The notes below the pieces were generated by a model. It worked only from the letters and a program-made list of their open reading frames with translations. It was not told where the DNA came from and searched no databases. Shown here piece after piece: positions 11,107-22,999 of a DNA stretch of 64,000 nucleotides. The position numbers and the translations under genes are program-made. Position 1 is the first letter of the stretch; each line of letters opens with the position of its first letter. Source of the DNA: Strongylocentrotus droebachiensis. Taxonomy: Eukaryota > Echinodermata > Echinoidea > Camarodonta > Strongylocentrotidae. Location of the stretch: the NCBI GenBank assembly GCA_035222895.1, contig JAVYIG010006387.1, positions 54,839 through 118,838 on the forward strand. The letters run 5' to 3'.

Positions 11107-11790
11107 TCATATGTCATGAGTCAGATGCACTGGATACAGTGAGTAAAAATAGTGCTGCACATTCCACACACATGTTTGCAAATGAGCTCTCTTAACATTT
11201 TCTACAAACGCTTCAGTAGTTTGAGGTAGTGAGGCAATCAGGCAAGGTTTGGAATATTTGTAGCTCCTAGTCTTCGGACCCTTGATAGCGACACGTTGAT
11301 ACGAGCCTCTGACATTGAGATGGTTGCTGATTGTCCATAACATGAAGCAAAGCATTGAGTAGGTTGAGTGATGACATATGACCATGCTGCATCAATATTG
11401 CCAACTGAGTCCTAAGGGAGTCAAATCTTCTGCTTCATCACTTTCAGCATTGTACCCTATCCAATGCCAAAGTATGCCCCAAGAGTGTCGCATCCCGTCA
11501 ACGCATGTCCTGCCACATCGATGGAATGATATCTCCTAACTTGTCTACAGTGGCAGGAACACCAATAACAGTTCGATCTGTGATGGGCATCTCCATGGTC
11601 ATTGGCGTTTTATAAGTCCGTCATGTAGATAATGATGCATAAGTAGTACGTAGACGTCTGTGTCATCCACTAGGACCCTAACATACCTCTTCTCATTTAT
11701 AGCAGCAATTCGAATTGCTTGCTGTACTATGATGTTGCCTGCTTCTTCATAATTATGTTGTGGACAGACCTTTCCTTGGCATGACATCAT
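11107..11790 (-). pseudogene. C-terminal fragment of the PIN/XPG-like element protein
   Basis: The minus strand reads HNYEEAGNIIVQQAIRIAA, then VRVLVDDTDVYVLLMHHYL (11790-11599). After stops and shifts come AGHALTGCDT and AYFGIG, and finally SLPQTTEAFVENVKRAHLQ (11385-11107). The order EEA...DDTDVYVLL...GHALTGCDT...FGIG...KRAHLQ is what I recall for the C-terminal half of the same multi-copy family whose N-terminal half lies at 2305-3848. The acidic DDTD is the likely metal-binding patch of a PIN/FEN-like nuclease. Several breaks make it a pseudogene. It lies in a tract present only in duplication copy A. Confidence 0.55.
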
Positions 11791-11929
11791 TGCCTGGAAT
11801 CACTTTAACAGGAACCTCATCTTGACGGTAATGACCAGCTTGTGCTTTTGCCTATTTCTGAACACCCAATCATCCTGCAGACTCGCGCATACATTGTATA
11901 TGATGTCGATCAACTGTAGTTTGTTGTCA

Positions 11930-13760
11930 TGAATAGAAAATGAAGTTAGCAACACTAGAGACATGTTTAAACACATCAAGTCACTGACCAAGAAACCTAT
12001 AGACCCAAACTTATATGTCTTTAAGGATGAAAATGGGAACATTTGAACAGAGGATGAAGATATAAAGGCAAGGTGGAAGAAGTAATATTGTGTAAAACCG
12101 TATACTGCAAAAGAAACTGAAGAAGTTGATACTCATGAAGGAGTAAGCGTCGAGGACGAGCCCATGCTTGAACCTGACATCTTACAAAATGGAGCGAAGG
12201 AAGAAATAAATCATCTGAGACCTGGGGAAGCACCTGGTATTGAAAATTCCCTGCGAAGCTTTTCAACGAGAGTGGAGAGGAGGGCGTAAAAGTCATGCAT
12301 AAGATGTGTAACAAAATATGGAGACAGAGAATATGGCCACAAGACTGGAATAGAGCTGTTTTTCTCCCACTCCCAAAGAAAGGTGTTAAAAATGAATGTG
12401 CCAACACCCGCACTATTTCTATTACTCCGCATGCCAGTAAGATTCTTCTTCACTTAATTGCTGAAAGAATTAGAAACAAACAGGGTTCAGAAAAGAAAGA
12501 GGGACAAGAAACCAAATTGGCAATCTCAAAAATTTGATGGAGAAAAGCAGAGAATTTCAACAACTTCTCTCCCTAGCTTTATTGATCATTCCAAAGCTTT
12601 TGACTGCGTACAACATAAACGTCTATGGAAGATTATGAGCTAGATGGGCTATCCAGCACATATTATTCAACTCATCCAGTCGCTCTACCAAGACCAAGAA
12701 ACAACAGTAAGAACAGAGAATGGCTACACCGAAAGGTTCACTATTGGTCAAGTTGTCCGTCAAAGGTGCATCTTATCATTATAACTTTTCAACATCTATG
12801 CTGAATTCATCATGAGGCTTTTTATGGTCAAGTTTCTGTTGGTGGACGAACGATCATCAACCTAAGATACGCCGACAATACGACACTCCCTGGCGTACTG
12901 ATGGGGGAGGGAGGGGGGGGGGGGGGGGGGGGCTTGGGGACAGTTGACCCCTCAAATAAAATTCAAACTGTTTTTTCTTCATATTCGATACCAGTGATTT
13001 ACAAATGTTGTTGAAATGACATGATTTTCCTGGGTTTTTTCTCACTTTTTAGTAAATTATAATTTGTTAAGCGTATGTTGGAAAATGACAAATCCCTAAA
13101 TTTACAGTCAAGCAAAAAATATGCTTATTTAAAAGCCTACATGTCAGGGTCCGCGGAACGGCGGGGCTCAGGGGACTCGAGCCCCCCTCACTTTTTGTAT
13201 AAAGTATTTTAAAGAGAACTAGAAAGAAAGAAAGAAAGTGACCCGAGGTGAAATGAGGTATAAATGCCTAAAACCCCTGAGCTTCCAGGGGCTGGGCCCC
13301 TTGAACCCCACCTAGGGCCCTAAGGCAGGCCCCTGCATGGATGCTCATCTGACAATTGTTAGCTGCCTACAACCCCCGAGCTTCCGGGGGCCTTGGACCG
13401 CACGCCAATTAGCGCTCCTCTCTTCCTGATCGTAAATACTTTATCCCCCCCACCCCCGCTTAAAAAACGGTCCGCAGGGCCTGTATGTAACATGTATGAG
13501 TGGTGGTGATGCAGATTGTTTTTCTGCCCCTCTAAGTGTTTTTGCTCATTATGCCACTGACAACACTTATAACAAGAACATCATCAGAACTACTAGAACT
13601 CTTTAAAAAAGAGTGAAGGATGCAAGTGAATAATTTGGACCCTATACCTCAATGTGAAAAAGACCAAGATCATGATTGGTGGAAATTAACTACATGCAAC
13701 AAAGCTTGGTGGTTGATGGAGAAGAAGTTGATCAAGTGGACAAGTTTATATAATGTTCTC
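11930..13760 (+). pseudogene. Non-LTR retrotransposon (LINE) reverse transcriptase, broken
   Basis: Plus-strand fragments follow the order of a LINE reverse transcriptase: NTRDMFKHIKSLTKKPIDPN, RPGEAPGIENS, CNKIWRQRIWPQDWNRAVFL followed by PLPKKG, FIDHSKAFDCVQHKRLWK, LIQSLYQDQETTVRTE, and RYADNTTL, a YADN in place of the catalytic YADD. After a 0.6-kb interruption, CEKDQD...VEKKLI..VDKF-like text resembles the region after the catalytic site. Frameshifts, stops and the altered catalytic motif show it is dead. A MITE (13143-13484) sits in the interruption. The clade is uncertain. Confidence 0.8.
13143..13484. mobile_element. MITE inserted in the dead LINE
   Basis: The ends CAGGGTCCGCGGAAC and GGTCCGCAGGGCCTG are inverted matches. 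The interior holds two copies of a CCCCxGAGCTTCCxGGGGxCxxGG module and a short GAAA microsatellite (about 13222-13240). No coding potential is seen. Confidence 0.5.
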
Positions 13761-14250
13761 GGGTCAATGATAGTTTTAAGTTTATGTTAAATAAATGAAA
13801 CCAATTAAGTGGCATCAACAAATCTTCTACCTTTCTTCTAGATTAATTCAAGCATTTCAAATATATGTCTAACTGATCATAAACATATCCTTAATCTGGA
13901 GGTGGAATGTTTAATTTGGATTAAAGATTTTTTTTTAAAATCAGTTCATGGTTGACAAAATCAATGTCAGTAGTGATTCCGTGGACAAAATCAATTATTA
14001 TGGCGCTCCACAGCACATAGTTAGAAGTAGAAAGGGACATGGAAATGTTGACATCTAGTGCCGTGATCTTTGTTGAGTTAGTATGCTTAATTGTTTCTTT
14101 TATAATTGATCTAGGAAAAGGATTGGTGAAATCAAAATCGATTGATGTGTAAAATTGTCACTTCTGGCATTTTTTCCTAACCCTGGCATTTTAACTCTAA
14201 TATTTTAACCTCTCACACTTTTACACCAAATAAATTGTCCTTGGTAGTTG

Positions 14251-14269
14251 TCGGGGGGGGGGGGGGGGG
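14251..14269. repeat. Poly-G tract
   Basis: About eighteen consecutive G. The homologous site in copy B (about 52391) has only short G runs, so the tract expanded after the duplication. Confidence 0.8.
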
Positions 14270-14514
14270 TGGGAGAGGTAAATTGTCCAAGGGGTACAAT
14301 GTTGTAGTTGTCAAGATAGTCTATGGAAATGATCATTGTGCAAACCCTGCTACCCAGCGATACTAATAATATACTCCTCTGTAGTTATCTCATTATTGTT
14401 TATCTTTCAATTGCATTTTGTGTTAAGTGATGTAAAATTTAACATCTTCCATTTTGTAAATTCCATAGAGGGGCAGAAATCGACTAACAAATACATGTGC
14501 TTTTTTCTGGAAGT

Positions 14515-14715
14515 TCATAAGTTGACCTTTGTTACCTTGACCTTTAACCTATTTACTCCCAAATCTGATGAGATTCTCTTCCTATAGTGATACATATTAC
14601 TATCATTAAGTTTAAACGTCATATCTCAAGGGCCGTGTTCTAGAGATATCCCGTTAATGAGAAAGTGGGTCGGACGCACGGACAGCATGCACCAGAGTGA
14701 GAGCACCTTGCTTCG
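14515..14715 (+). repeat. Dispersed repeat with GACGGACGGAC-type module, degraded copy
   Basis: TTGACCTTTG...GACGCACGGACAGC resembles the better preserved copies at 52640-52860 and 35270-35610, which end in GCCTCCGGC...GGCATAAAAA. It is non-coding and widespread in the window. Confidence 0.5.
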
Positions 14716-14759
14716 AAAGGAAACATCTGATTTTACTCATCACCTGATTCCTGCCATTG

Positions 14760-15000
14760 CTAATTTTTTGTGATGTGCTGGTCAAACATAACCCCTACAT
14801 TTCTGGCTCAAGGCACAGGATTAATGTGGCATTCACCGACATATACACTAGATAGGGAGGGATCTTGACGAAACTTAAATGTGAAATGGATAACTTCAGT
14901 TTTTGAATCATTCAAAGACAATTTGTTTTTCATTGCCCAAATCTTCACCTCAGTTATGCAGGCTTCCTACTATTGATGTGTACCTAGCAGGCAGCCCTTT
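14760..15000 (-). pseudogene. LINE reverse-transcriptase fragment, opposite strand
   Basis: The minus strand reads ITEVKIWAMKNKLSLNDSKT, then EVIHFTF and ARNVGVMFDQHI. This matches the stretch after the catalytic domain of CR1/L2-type LINEs (CI.EI..WM..NKLKLN..KTE...A.NLGV.FD). It is a short broken remnant. Confidence 0.7.
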
Positions 15001-15189
15001 AGTATTTTCTCAGATTTTTGTTATATTTGTTGGTTCATGATCACGTCCAATAGTTTGTGTAGTAATCAGTGTCATCAATAAAGATGAACATTATGAACCT
15101 TATGAACCTTATAGTGTGGACCTTGCAGGATTGACTTTTAAGGATTTAGTGAAGTAATATTCCTGCATTTAAAAGTGTAAGGTTTTCAC

Positions 15190-16460
15190 TTTGTTTGGAT
15201 TGGATCTATGTATCAAAGGAGAGCAACTTGTATCATCCTGAAACAGCGCAGGTAGCAGATGCCGTATCCCGAGCGTCTAAGACTCCTGAATTGGGTCTTG
15301 CTAGAATCCCGTAGGAAATACTTACTCATCAACTTCGTTGCAAAAGCTCTCTACAACATCGTCGAGAGCAGTGATATTTCTTCAAAAATCAAAGTCATAC
15401 AAAGAAGACAAGATATCAGGTTCCATCACCTGATGGCTCGTACGAAACGCTTAAGTGACTCCGCTATGTACGTGTTTCCTAGACTGTGGGACGAACTACC
15501 CGGGACTTGCGAGTCGACTTTGTACTTTCTTAATTTCAGACCTGGCAACACAGGCTGAAAACTCATATCTTCTTTGATTAACTTTTTCTCTTGAAGTCTT
15601 TGTTTAATTTAATTTACGAGAGATTAATGTAATAATTACGGTATATTTTGTAATCATTCATTCCTCTACTTCTTTATAACATTCTTGAACCGAAACTGCA
15701 ATCTTGATTTTATCATTGTTATGTCTCTAGAGTCTTTTGTCTTTCTTTTTTCTTCCATTATGTAAACATCTTCTGGCCTTTTTTAAAACGCAGCTTCTTT
15801 ATAAATTGTTTGCATAATATAATATGTAATATGAAGTACTGGTTCTTTAATGTATTCGTTCTCCTAGTTTCCTTACCCACCTGAAGCCCACTAAGCCTAT
15901 GTATCTATTCACTTCCTTTACCATGTTTTCGTTACTTTATATACCGGTTAATCTGTATGATTTTAGACATTAATTCTTGTCAGTGCGCTACTACATGCTC
16001 TCACATTTTGTTCTTTGCTCAGTTTTATACTTCATGGTTTCAGTTTACCTACTAGACATTTTATGCAATAGTTTTTAAGCCAGACTTAATTCCTCATGTT
16101 AGTGATCAGTATCGTGTCATGACCTAGTGTCATCATAAATATTAATTTGAATTTCTCCTTGTGCTTTGTTTATGTTAGCTGGTTTATTTATGAAATGTTA
16201 TACAATTTTATTACCTTCATGCTATATTTTGCAGGTCTTCTGGGTGCACCAGTTGGTCGGGAAGAGGGGCCATTACGGTTACAGTGATTTAGTTTGCTTT
16301 CCTCTTCCCCGGCAGCCAACTGCTGCACTCAGAGGACCTCCAGTAAAATTGTGCATTTGTAATTAATATTATTATTATTATTAATGTTTGTTTACCTATA
16401 TTTACATTGTTATAATTTTTGTGAATTGCCGAATAAATAATAAATAAAAATAAATAAATA
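15190..16460 (+). mobile_element. 5'-truncated LINE with ORF C-terminus and 3' UTR
   Basis: QRRATCIIL is followed after a stop by YPERLRLLNWVLLESRRKYL and later YVFPRLWDELP (ORF 15259-15558), the usual C-terminal tail of LINE ORF2 after the reverse transcriptase. About 900 bp of non-coding 3' UTR follows and ends in an AAATAAATAAA-type tail at about 16430-16460. The layout is that of a 5'-truncated insertion. It lies in a tract absent from duplication copy B. Confidence 0.7.
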
Positions 16461-16507
16461 TGCTATAATCTTTGAGAAGATATATTCTTCTGTCAAAAGA
16501 ACCATCA

Positions 16508-16792
16508 TTAGGCCTAAAAAAAAAACTTGTTGTATTACCCTTTAGGTGCCAAAACATGGGTGGGTCGGTCAGATTAAAAAAAAAAAAATTTAAAACTTTT
16601 TTTTTTGTCGCCCTCTTTGGGCCGATATTTTTCAGTTTTTAATGTTTGAACAAATTACATATTTTTGTACCGGTGTTCATTAATTTAAAAAAATCTAAAA
16701 AATGGTTTAAATTTTTTTATTTTTTTAAATGCCGACTGTAGATTTTCAGATTTTTGGGTCGGGCAATACAACAAGTTTTTATTTTAGGCCTT
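16508..16792. mobile_element. MITE with TTAGGCCTAAAA ends
   Basis: The left end TTAGGCCTAAAAAAAAAAC followed by TTGTTGTATT is mirrored on the right by AATACAACAAG...TTTTAGGCCTTA. The interior is T/A-rich. It has no coding potential. Confidence 0.6.
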
Positions 16793-17145
16793 ACTCAAGA
16801 AACAGGTTAGTTTGCAGACCACCTTATGTGTGTCTGCATCAGAAACAGATTTAGTTTTTAAACATCTGTCACATCTTTGTGACAATAACCCGTTTCTTTT
16901 CTTCCCTTCTCTTTTTTTTTTTTGGGGGGGGGGGCTTGACAATTCGTCGCCCTCTGCCTGCCGGAAGGAGGGTTTTTTAGGCCGTTTTTTTTCTTCTTCA
17001 CATTCTGTCAAAAGAACCACCATATATGAGATATTGAAAGGAATTACAGAAAAGTAAAATGTAGATTAGAAAAAGGAAGAGATAGTAATGGAATTAACTT
17101 AAATTAAACTCAAACACATATCACAATTGTGAATGAACTGCTCAC

Positions 17146-17304
17146 CTTTGATTCTTTTCCTTTCCTTGCAAGTGTTTCAAAAAAACAATGATGGAATGCG
17201 GCATGTTGAAGAGAAACTTGTTTCATGGATGGCATGGAGCATATCATCTCTGCCACATCAAGTGACATAGTAGGTCCACAATCTCTCTGAATACGGAGTG
17301 AAAC
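17146..17304 (-). pseudogene. NLR A exon 4: divergent LRR exon
   Basis: 159 nt, phase 0 at both ends (TAG acceptor, GTGAGC donor). It reads VSLRIQRDCGPTMSLDVAEM and ICSMPSMKQVSLQH, which aligns with the LRR exons of gene B (AEALCSMPNLTDL). It is open, but lies downstream of the frame lesion. It is the last NLR exon of gene A that I can find in the window. Confidence 0.75.
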
Positions 17305-17367
17305 CTAGATAAAATGACAAAGTGATTACTGATGAGATGCAGAATATTGATGTTCACTTGGATGTAA

Positions 17368-17536
17368 CACTATGAACATGACTGACAATGAAAGCGGACA
17401 AAATATACAGTTCCTCAGGTAGACAAAGGAACATCCCTACACTGCTATTTACATAATAGCAGTGAAGGGATGTTCCTTTGTCTACCTGAGGAACTGTATA
17501 TTTTGTCCGCTTTCATTGTCAGTCATGTTCATAGTG
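17368..17536. mobile_element. 169-bp hairpin MITE with TAA target duplication
   Basis: CACTATGAACATGACTGACA at the left is mirrored exactly on the right, and nearly the full length folds into one hairpin with arms of about 80 bp and a tiny loop near TACAT. It is flanked by TAA (17365-17367 and 17537-17539). Copy B of the duplication has the unoccupied site GATGTAAGCC near 54520. TAA duplication suggests a PIF/Harbinger-mobilised element. Confidence 0.9.
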
Positions 17537-17747
17537 TAAGCCATACATGAGTAACCTACATGAGCGGTTGCCCTAAATGTGCTGCTAGAACTACAGAGAG
17601 TAAGAGGGAAATGGAAATAACTAAGGGTACAGGCTGAATAACTATTGCTACAACATTTCATATCAAATTCCTATTTTTGGGACAGTAGGAATATCTCATC
17701 TAACTTTACCATGTAATAAACAGAGAATCCTAAAAAAGAGTATAAAT

Positions 17748-18789
17748 CTAAGAACAGGTTTCAAAGGAGATTACTCAAGTCCACACCATCTGGTGCCTCG
17801 ATCATACCTTAATCATTTATAAATGTTAATAGGAATACCATCACTAAATGGGTGGATACAGAGCACAAATCTAGACTCGCAAAGGAGAAAAGAAGAAAAA
17901 ATGTTGATACCCCCGGCATGAGCACATACATTGTACATGTATTCAATCTTTGAAGCAGGAGATAGGATGAATTAAAATCAAAATTAATAATGTACATTTA
18001 TGTTAAGAGTTGCAATATCAATAACACCAATTTTACACTGGGCCAAGAATATCAAACAGATTCCTTTGTTGACCTCGTTTGCTACCGCAGTCGCCTCCTG
18101 TTAAACATTCATAAACCAAGAATTGGGATTTCAATTAGGCAAGAGATTTTTTTTTTTGAAGGGATGAAAATGGGCAAACTATTGATGAAGTTTCCTGTCC
18201 CCAAATTTTATCTCATCTAAAAGGTATAGATGCAATGTGTATGCATGTGCCAGTACATACTACATAATAATGTAATTGAATTGGGTCAATGCCTTATATC
18301 AATTTGCGAGTTCTGAATTTTTTCTTTTTCCTCTTCCACCCAAATCACATTAGTTTTGCATGCAGCTAGTGCTTGTTATTCCTAATTAGGTCCTTTTCTC
18401 TACCGTATCCCAATTCCTTTCAGATTTTGTATACATAGGCTTTACCATCTCACCGTCTGCACTAGCTGCTGAACTGATCGTCCAGGCGCCATTTTGACCG
18501 TTTCGGGACCGTTTACATGCCTTTCTTTCAGCCTACCTATCTCCCCTATCCTAGATGCTACAGACTTCTAACAAATTACTCTAAATAGTGCAAGAGATGC
18601 TCTTAATCTTAAATATACAATTGGTCCTTCAAAATGCAATCATCATACTCTAAATATAAGGCCGAAATCAAAAAATTACCTTTACTTTGTCTTAAGTCTA
18701 AGAACATGTTTCAAAGGAGATTATTTAAGTCCACACCATCTGGTGCCTCGATCATACCTTAATCATTTATAAATGTTAATAGGAATACG
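17748..18789. repeat. Two 93-bp direct repeats in the NLR A LRR-NACHT intron
   Basis: CTAAGAACAGGTTTCAAAGG starts near-identical segments at 17748-17840 and 18697-18789, both reaching AATGTTAATAGGAATAC. Copy B keeps the same pair at 54741-54832 and from 55760, the second split by an AAT microsatellite insertion. The repeat pair thus predates the segmental duplication. Confidence 0.75.
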
Positions 18790-19955
18790 ATCTCGAAATT
18801 AATATGGTGGATTTCTGTCTGAATCTTTTACAGCATCTTTATCTTTGCATTGCACATATTTCTGCTGAATTTCACACAGCAATATAGTAATGCATGATAT
18901 GAATAGCATCCTCTAAAGTTCTGACAATGGATGTTTATAGGGCCATACATGTAGCTTTATCATGCCTGGCTTTATCAGTACCCTTTTTTGGATTTAGATA
19001 CTTCAAGATAAACAATTTTCAGCAACAACAACAACAAAATTTGTCCTACCACTGACCGACTTGAGAAAAATTGCTCTCGAAAACCATACTTTTCAGGATA
19101 ATTCCTTTAAAACTTCAACAGGTGTATGTGCTCAATTTGCGAACTTTATACCTAGATCTATGAAACTTGGCAGACATGTATATCAACCTACTTGACAACA
19201 GACTGCCAACTTTGGTAAAATTTCATGACGTCATCATCACAAGATTAATTTTAAAAATGCTGAATTTGCTATGCATCACATTACAATGCGTGAAATGCTT
19301 GGAGTACCACAATGGAATGCCCCTTCAAATGGTTCCATACACATGTTCACTCAGAAAATTTTGAGTAAATCGAAATTGGAAGCAGGTCACAATTCTGATT
19401 ACGCAGGGTTTCTGCCCGTAACACATATCGGCTATAACTTCAATTTTCAGACTGATTTTTGCCCCTTTTCAGTTTTTCTTTACCTTGAAATTGTATTGAA
19501 AAGAATTTTCTGGGTGGCCAAACTCAGGGCATATCTCATAGCCTAATTTCACAAATCTGTCAAGCGGGATGTTTTAGATGCCATTTTATATCCTGCATTA
19601 CAATGTATTGCTCTATATGCGTCATGTATTGGTATGTTAGCATTCAAGGCCATACACATGTAGGCCAAAGTATATATGGAAAACCATACATGTGTGTGCG
19701 TAATGTTGTGTACATTGTACATAGTACCATTGATCTAATTGCTCAGTTTATTTATCTGCTCAAAAAAAGAAATGCGGGAATCAATGCATGCATTACATCA
19801 CCGATTGCAGTTCTAGTTTTAAAATCATTTCTGTTTAAACCCCCTTGATGCACCCTTCCATAATTATACTGTTGTACAGTAAGAAAATTGCAAAAAGACG
19901 TAATGTAAAAAAATGGATGTACTAATTTTGTTTATCAAACTATGATTAAACTTAC

Positions 19956-21671
19956 CACATGTGGTCCAATGAATGCATAACCAGCTACAGTGTGTGCTGT
20001 CATGTCCGGGGATATGGTCAGCCTAATCTCCTCTGATGAAACCCTGTCCCTCACCAAGGCTGCTACATCTGGGTCCTGACTCTCAAAGGCTACATCAACA
20101 ATGAATGGTAACTCTTCACCTATGGCCAATACATTCCTGTTTACTCCCTGAAGCATAGACTTCATTACATTGATTGCAATACTTTTGTTCTGTGACACAG
20201 TGAAGTACAGGAGATAACTAAACTCCTCCTTCCTTGGCAGCAATACTTGCTCAATCAGCCTATTGAATTCATTGCGATCTGATTCATACAGGGAAGCAAG
20301 ATGGACTCCAGCCATGTGCTCCTGAAACAGTTTGTGAGGGAAGAAGACTGGCAATTGCACATAAGAATTCCCTTCATGCATGTCCATGCTAGGGGTAATT
20401 CTGTCCTCCTGAGACAAAATACCAACCCTACAGGCAGTGTTCTTGGATTCTGGGCATATTTCGAAATCATCTGCACCGAAAACTAAGGTATTTTCTAGCA
20501 GACCATTGAGGGCCTTTTTGGCAATTGGTATAAGGAGCTCATCAATTTTTTTCAAAAAGGCAAGAAGTGAAGGGCTGCCTATTTTCTTCACCTCTTTCTG
20601 AGCATAATGTTCTTTTAGAAAGGCAATCATTGTTTTGAATATTTGAGAAAAAGTTTTCAGTGATTTCATTTTTTTTAGTTTTTGCTCACCAAGTTCTTTC
20701 CACATAAGACACAACATGGCTACATATATAGGATAGTGGGCCATGTTTTCAGATATGACATCATTCTCACGGGTGAACTGGATAAGCTGATTTGCTTTAT
20801 CCTCATTCTTTGGAAAGTATTTGTGAATGTAAACTGACAAATTCTCTCTGTTGAAACCCTCAACATGAATGAATGTGTAGAGCTTCATTAGATCACCATC
20901 TGATCTAATCTCTACTGCTCTCCATGGGCGAGTGGTAACCAAGACAGGGCAAGAGGCAAGTTGATCCGAACAAAGAATATCTACAAGTCCAATATCACCA
21001 GTCTTAGATGAGCTTCCACATGCCTCTGAAGAGTTGACACTTGGCTGTGATGGCTGAAGTTGCATTTGATCAGTAGACTGTGATTCGCAGGATTTAGACT
21101 TCATGATTTCGCCACTAACTTCGTCTAGCCCATCGAACGCAATGAATACCTTGTCAGGATTTGACTGAATATAGTCACTAATCTGAGAAACCGTTGCTGG
21201 ATTGTTTTTGGCCAGATAAGACTTTGCAATCTCGCCAATAGTGTGTTGCTTAAATTCACGTAGAGGAACAATTAAGACCCACACAAAGCGACTGAAATGC
21301 CTCCCTTCAATCCAGTCCCAGGCAATCTTAGCACAAAATGTAGTTTTTCCAGCCCCTGCCTCTCCCTGAACCATGATCCGCTTGTGGCTTGGGGAACTCT
21401 CCATTGACTTTGAGATCAAGGATATCATTGTAATCTAGTATTCGTTTCTCTGTCCTATGTTCTTCTAGTAAGACGAGATTAGTATACATGTCTTGAAACT
21501 GCACAGTGGAAGCAGGATTGAGAGGATCAGCTCTGATCTTACAGACAGTTGACCTGTACTTGAACTTGAAATCATTTGCACACCGCTCAACCAGTTCAGG
21601 AGAAAGTGGTTTGGTCTGAGATCCAGCAGAAGGAGGTTTGGTCTGTGATTCGAGCAGTCTTGATGGCCCTC
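19956..21671 (-). pseudogene. NLR A exon 3: NACHT ATPase, 7-bp frame disruption
   Basis: Acceptor TTTTTAG before GAGGGCC; donor GTG|GTAAGT in phase 0. Motifs in the downstream frame: P-loop GEAGAGKTTF, Walker B region VFIAFDGLDE, sensor-1 PVLVTTRPWRA, and a C-terminal winged-helix/superhelical part with FFPHKLFQEHMAG. Upstream of about 21390 the exon is open in a different frame because of the 7-bp duplication. From the true start the frame ends at 21328. The open downstream segment (19935-21428) should therefore not be annotated as an independent gene without transcript evidence. Confidence 0.85.
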
Positions 21672-22226
21672 CTAAAAATACAAAGATAATCCATATTCAC
21701 ATGATTACACATAAACATGTATTTTGATACATCTGAAAAGATTTTAAAGGCATGAGGCTAATAGTGTGACCTACAAATAGGTGCATGCACTCAAGTAAAG
21801 ACACAAAGTCCTACATGTTTGTCTGAATTTGTATGAAGTCATGAAGTCAATTATGCATCCGTGCATGGGCAGATGCATAATTATAGTTATCATAATGAAA
21901 TGACGCAAAAGAATATAATTTGTTTGAAGAACATGTACACATAAAGAAAGCTGACAAACATTAAATTCTGCTGTCACTCAAAGAACTTGTACTATACTGG
22001 TGTACAGAAAATATTTAAGATTTAACAAAGTTAAATAAGTAAATTATAAAAACATACATGGGGCCTGAAATATTTGACACTTCTGTAAATTGTGGCAAAT
22101 GTACATGTATAGAACACAGAGCATCATTCACTTTATCTAGATGGTAAAAACTGACTTTACTTTCATGCATGGTTTCCTATATTTTCTGTTGACATAGCAA
22201 GACTGCAATAATTAGTATCTGTTTAC

Positions 22227-22507
22227 CTGTGCTGTTTGGTTCATTGAGTAATCTGTCTGATAAGCCACCCAAGTCAATCTCTCGTAGTTTGTCTGCCAAA
22301 AGCTGGCGTTTGTTTGAGTGTGGAGGTTGCTGCATGACATTCCATTTCATGAATACATCAAAAAATGCGTTGGTATGGCTATTTGACTTCTGAATCAGGA
22401 TGTTCTCTAGCTGAGCATAGGAGAAACCTAGAGATGTCCCTACAGCGTTGTAGTAAGATGGTTGGATATCCTTGGCCAGCTTCAGGAAATCCATGTCACT
22501 GACAGTA
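22227..22507 (-). CDS. NLR A exon 2: Death domain
   Basis: A 281-nt exon flanked by a TTTTACAG acceptor and a G|GTAAAC donor. It encodes DFLKLAKDIQPSYYNAVGTS, LGFSYAQLENI, a TNAFFDVFMKW helix and LADKLREIDLGGLSDRLLNE. The six-helix pattern with a central GxxLGFS turn and FxxxxKW helix fits the Death fold. Gene B's copy differs at only a few residues (for example DFLK versus EFLK). Confidence 0.87.
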
Positions 22508-22739
22508 CTGTAAAATGAGTAATAAATCAATTGGGTACAATAGGATATTAGTTAGAGAAATTGCCTGAGAAAATATAATGTGATACTCAACAATTTGTAT
22601 TACATACGTGCTCGAGCATGCAATATATAACAGCCTAGGGATATTAGAATATAATTCCTGTGATATTAACATTTGAAACATACTGCCCCAAGTTGCAGGT
22701 CAGGGCAGTATTGTTCTGTCAAGGGTAATTATGCCAAAA

Positions 22740-22985
22740 AAGCAGAGTTAGGCAGTAAATACAATAATTACGATGATGATACATGTAATAATAATGAGAA
22801 GAAAAGGATTACTATACTACTTGTCAAAATAATGATGTGTACATTATCATTACTACAATTGATTATGATGATGATGATGATTATTGTTATCTTTGCAATT
22901 ATCATCATCATAATCATCATCATTGTTATTATTCTCATTATTATTACCTTCATCATCACAATTATAATCTGTATCATGCAAAATA
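22740..22985. repeat. Degenerate ATG/ATC/ATT-rich simple sequence
   Basis: Interspersed GATGATGAT, ATCATCATC and ATTATTATT runs in the intron between the leader and Death exons. The homologous tract in gene B is about 59885-60115. Open frames here are an artefact of composition. Confidence 0.75.
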
Positions 22986-22999
22986 TATGTAATCACTAT

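Noticed and set aside
19167-19546. Plus-strand frames conserved in both duplication copies (also 56329-56710)
   Set aside because: They lie antisense in the NACHT-LRR intron. Frame ends differ between copies, so conservation reflects the recent duplication.
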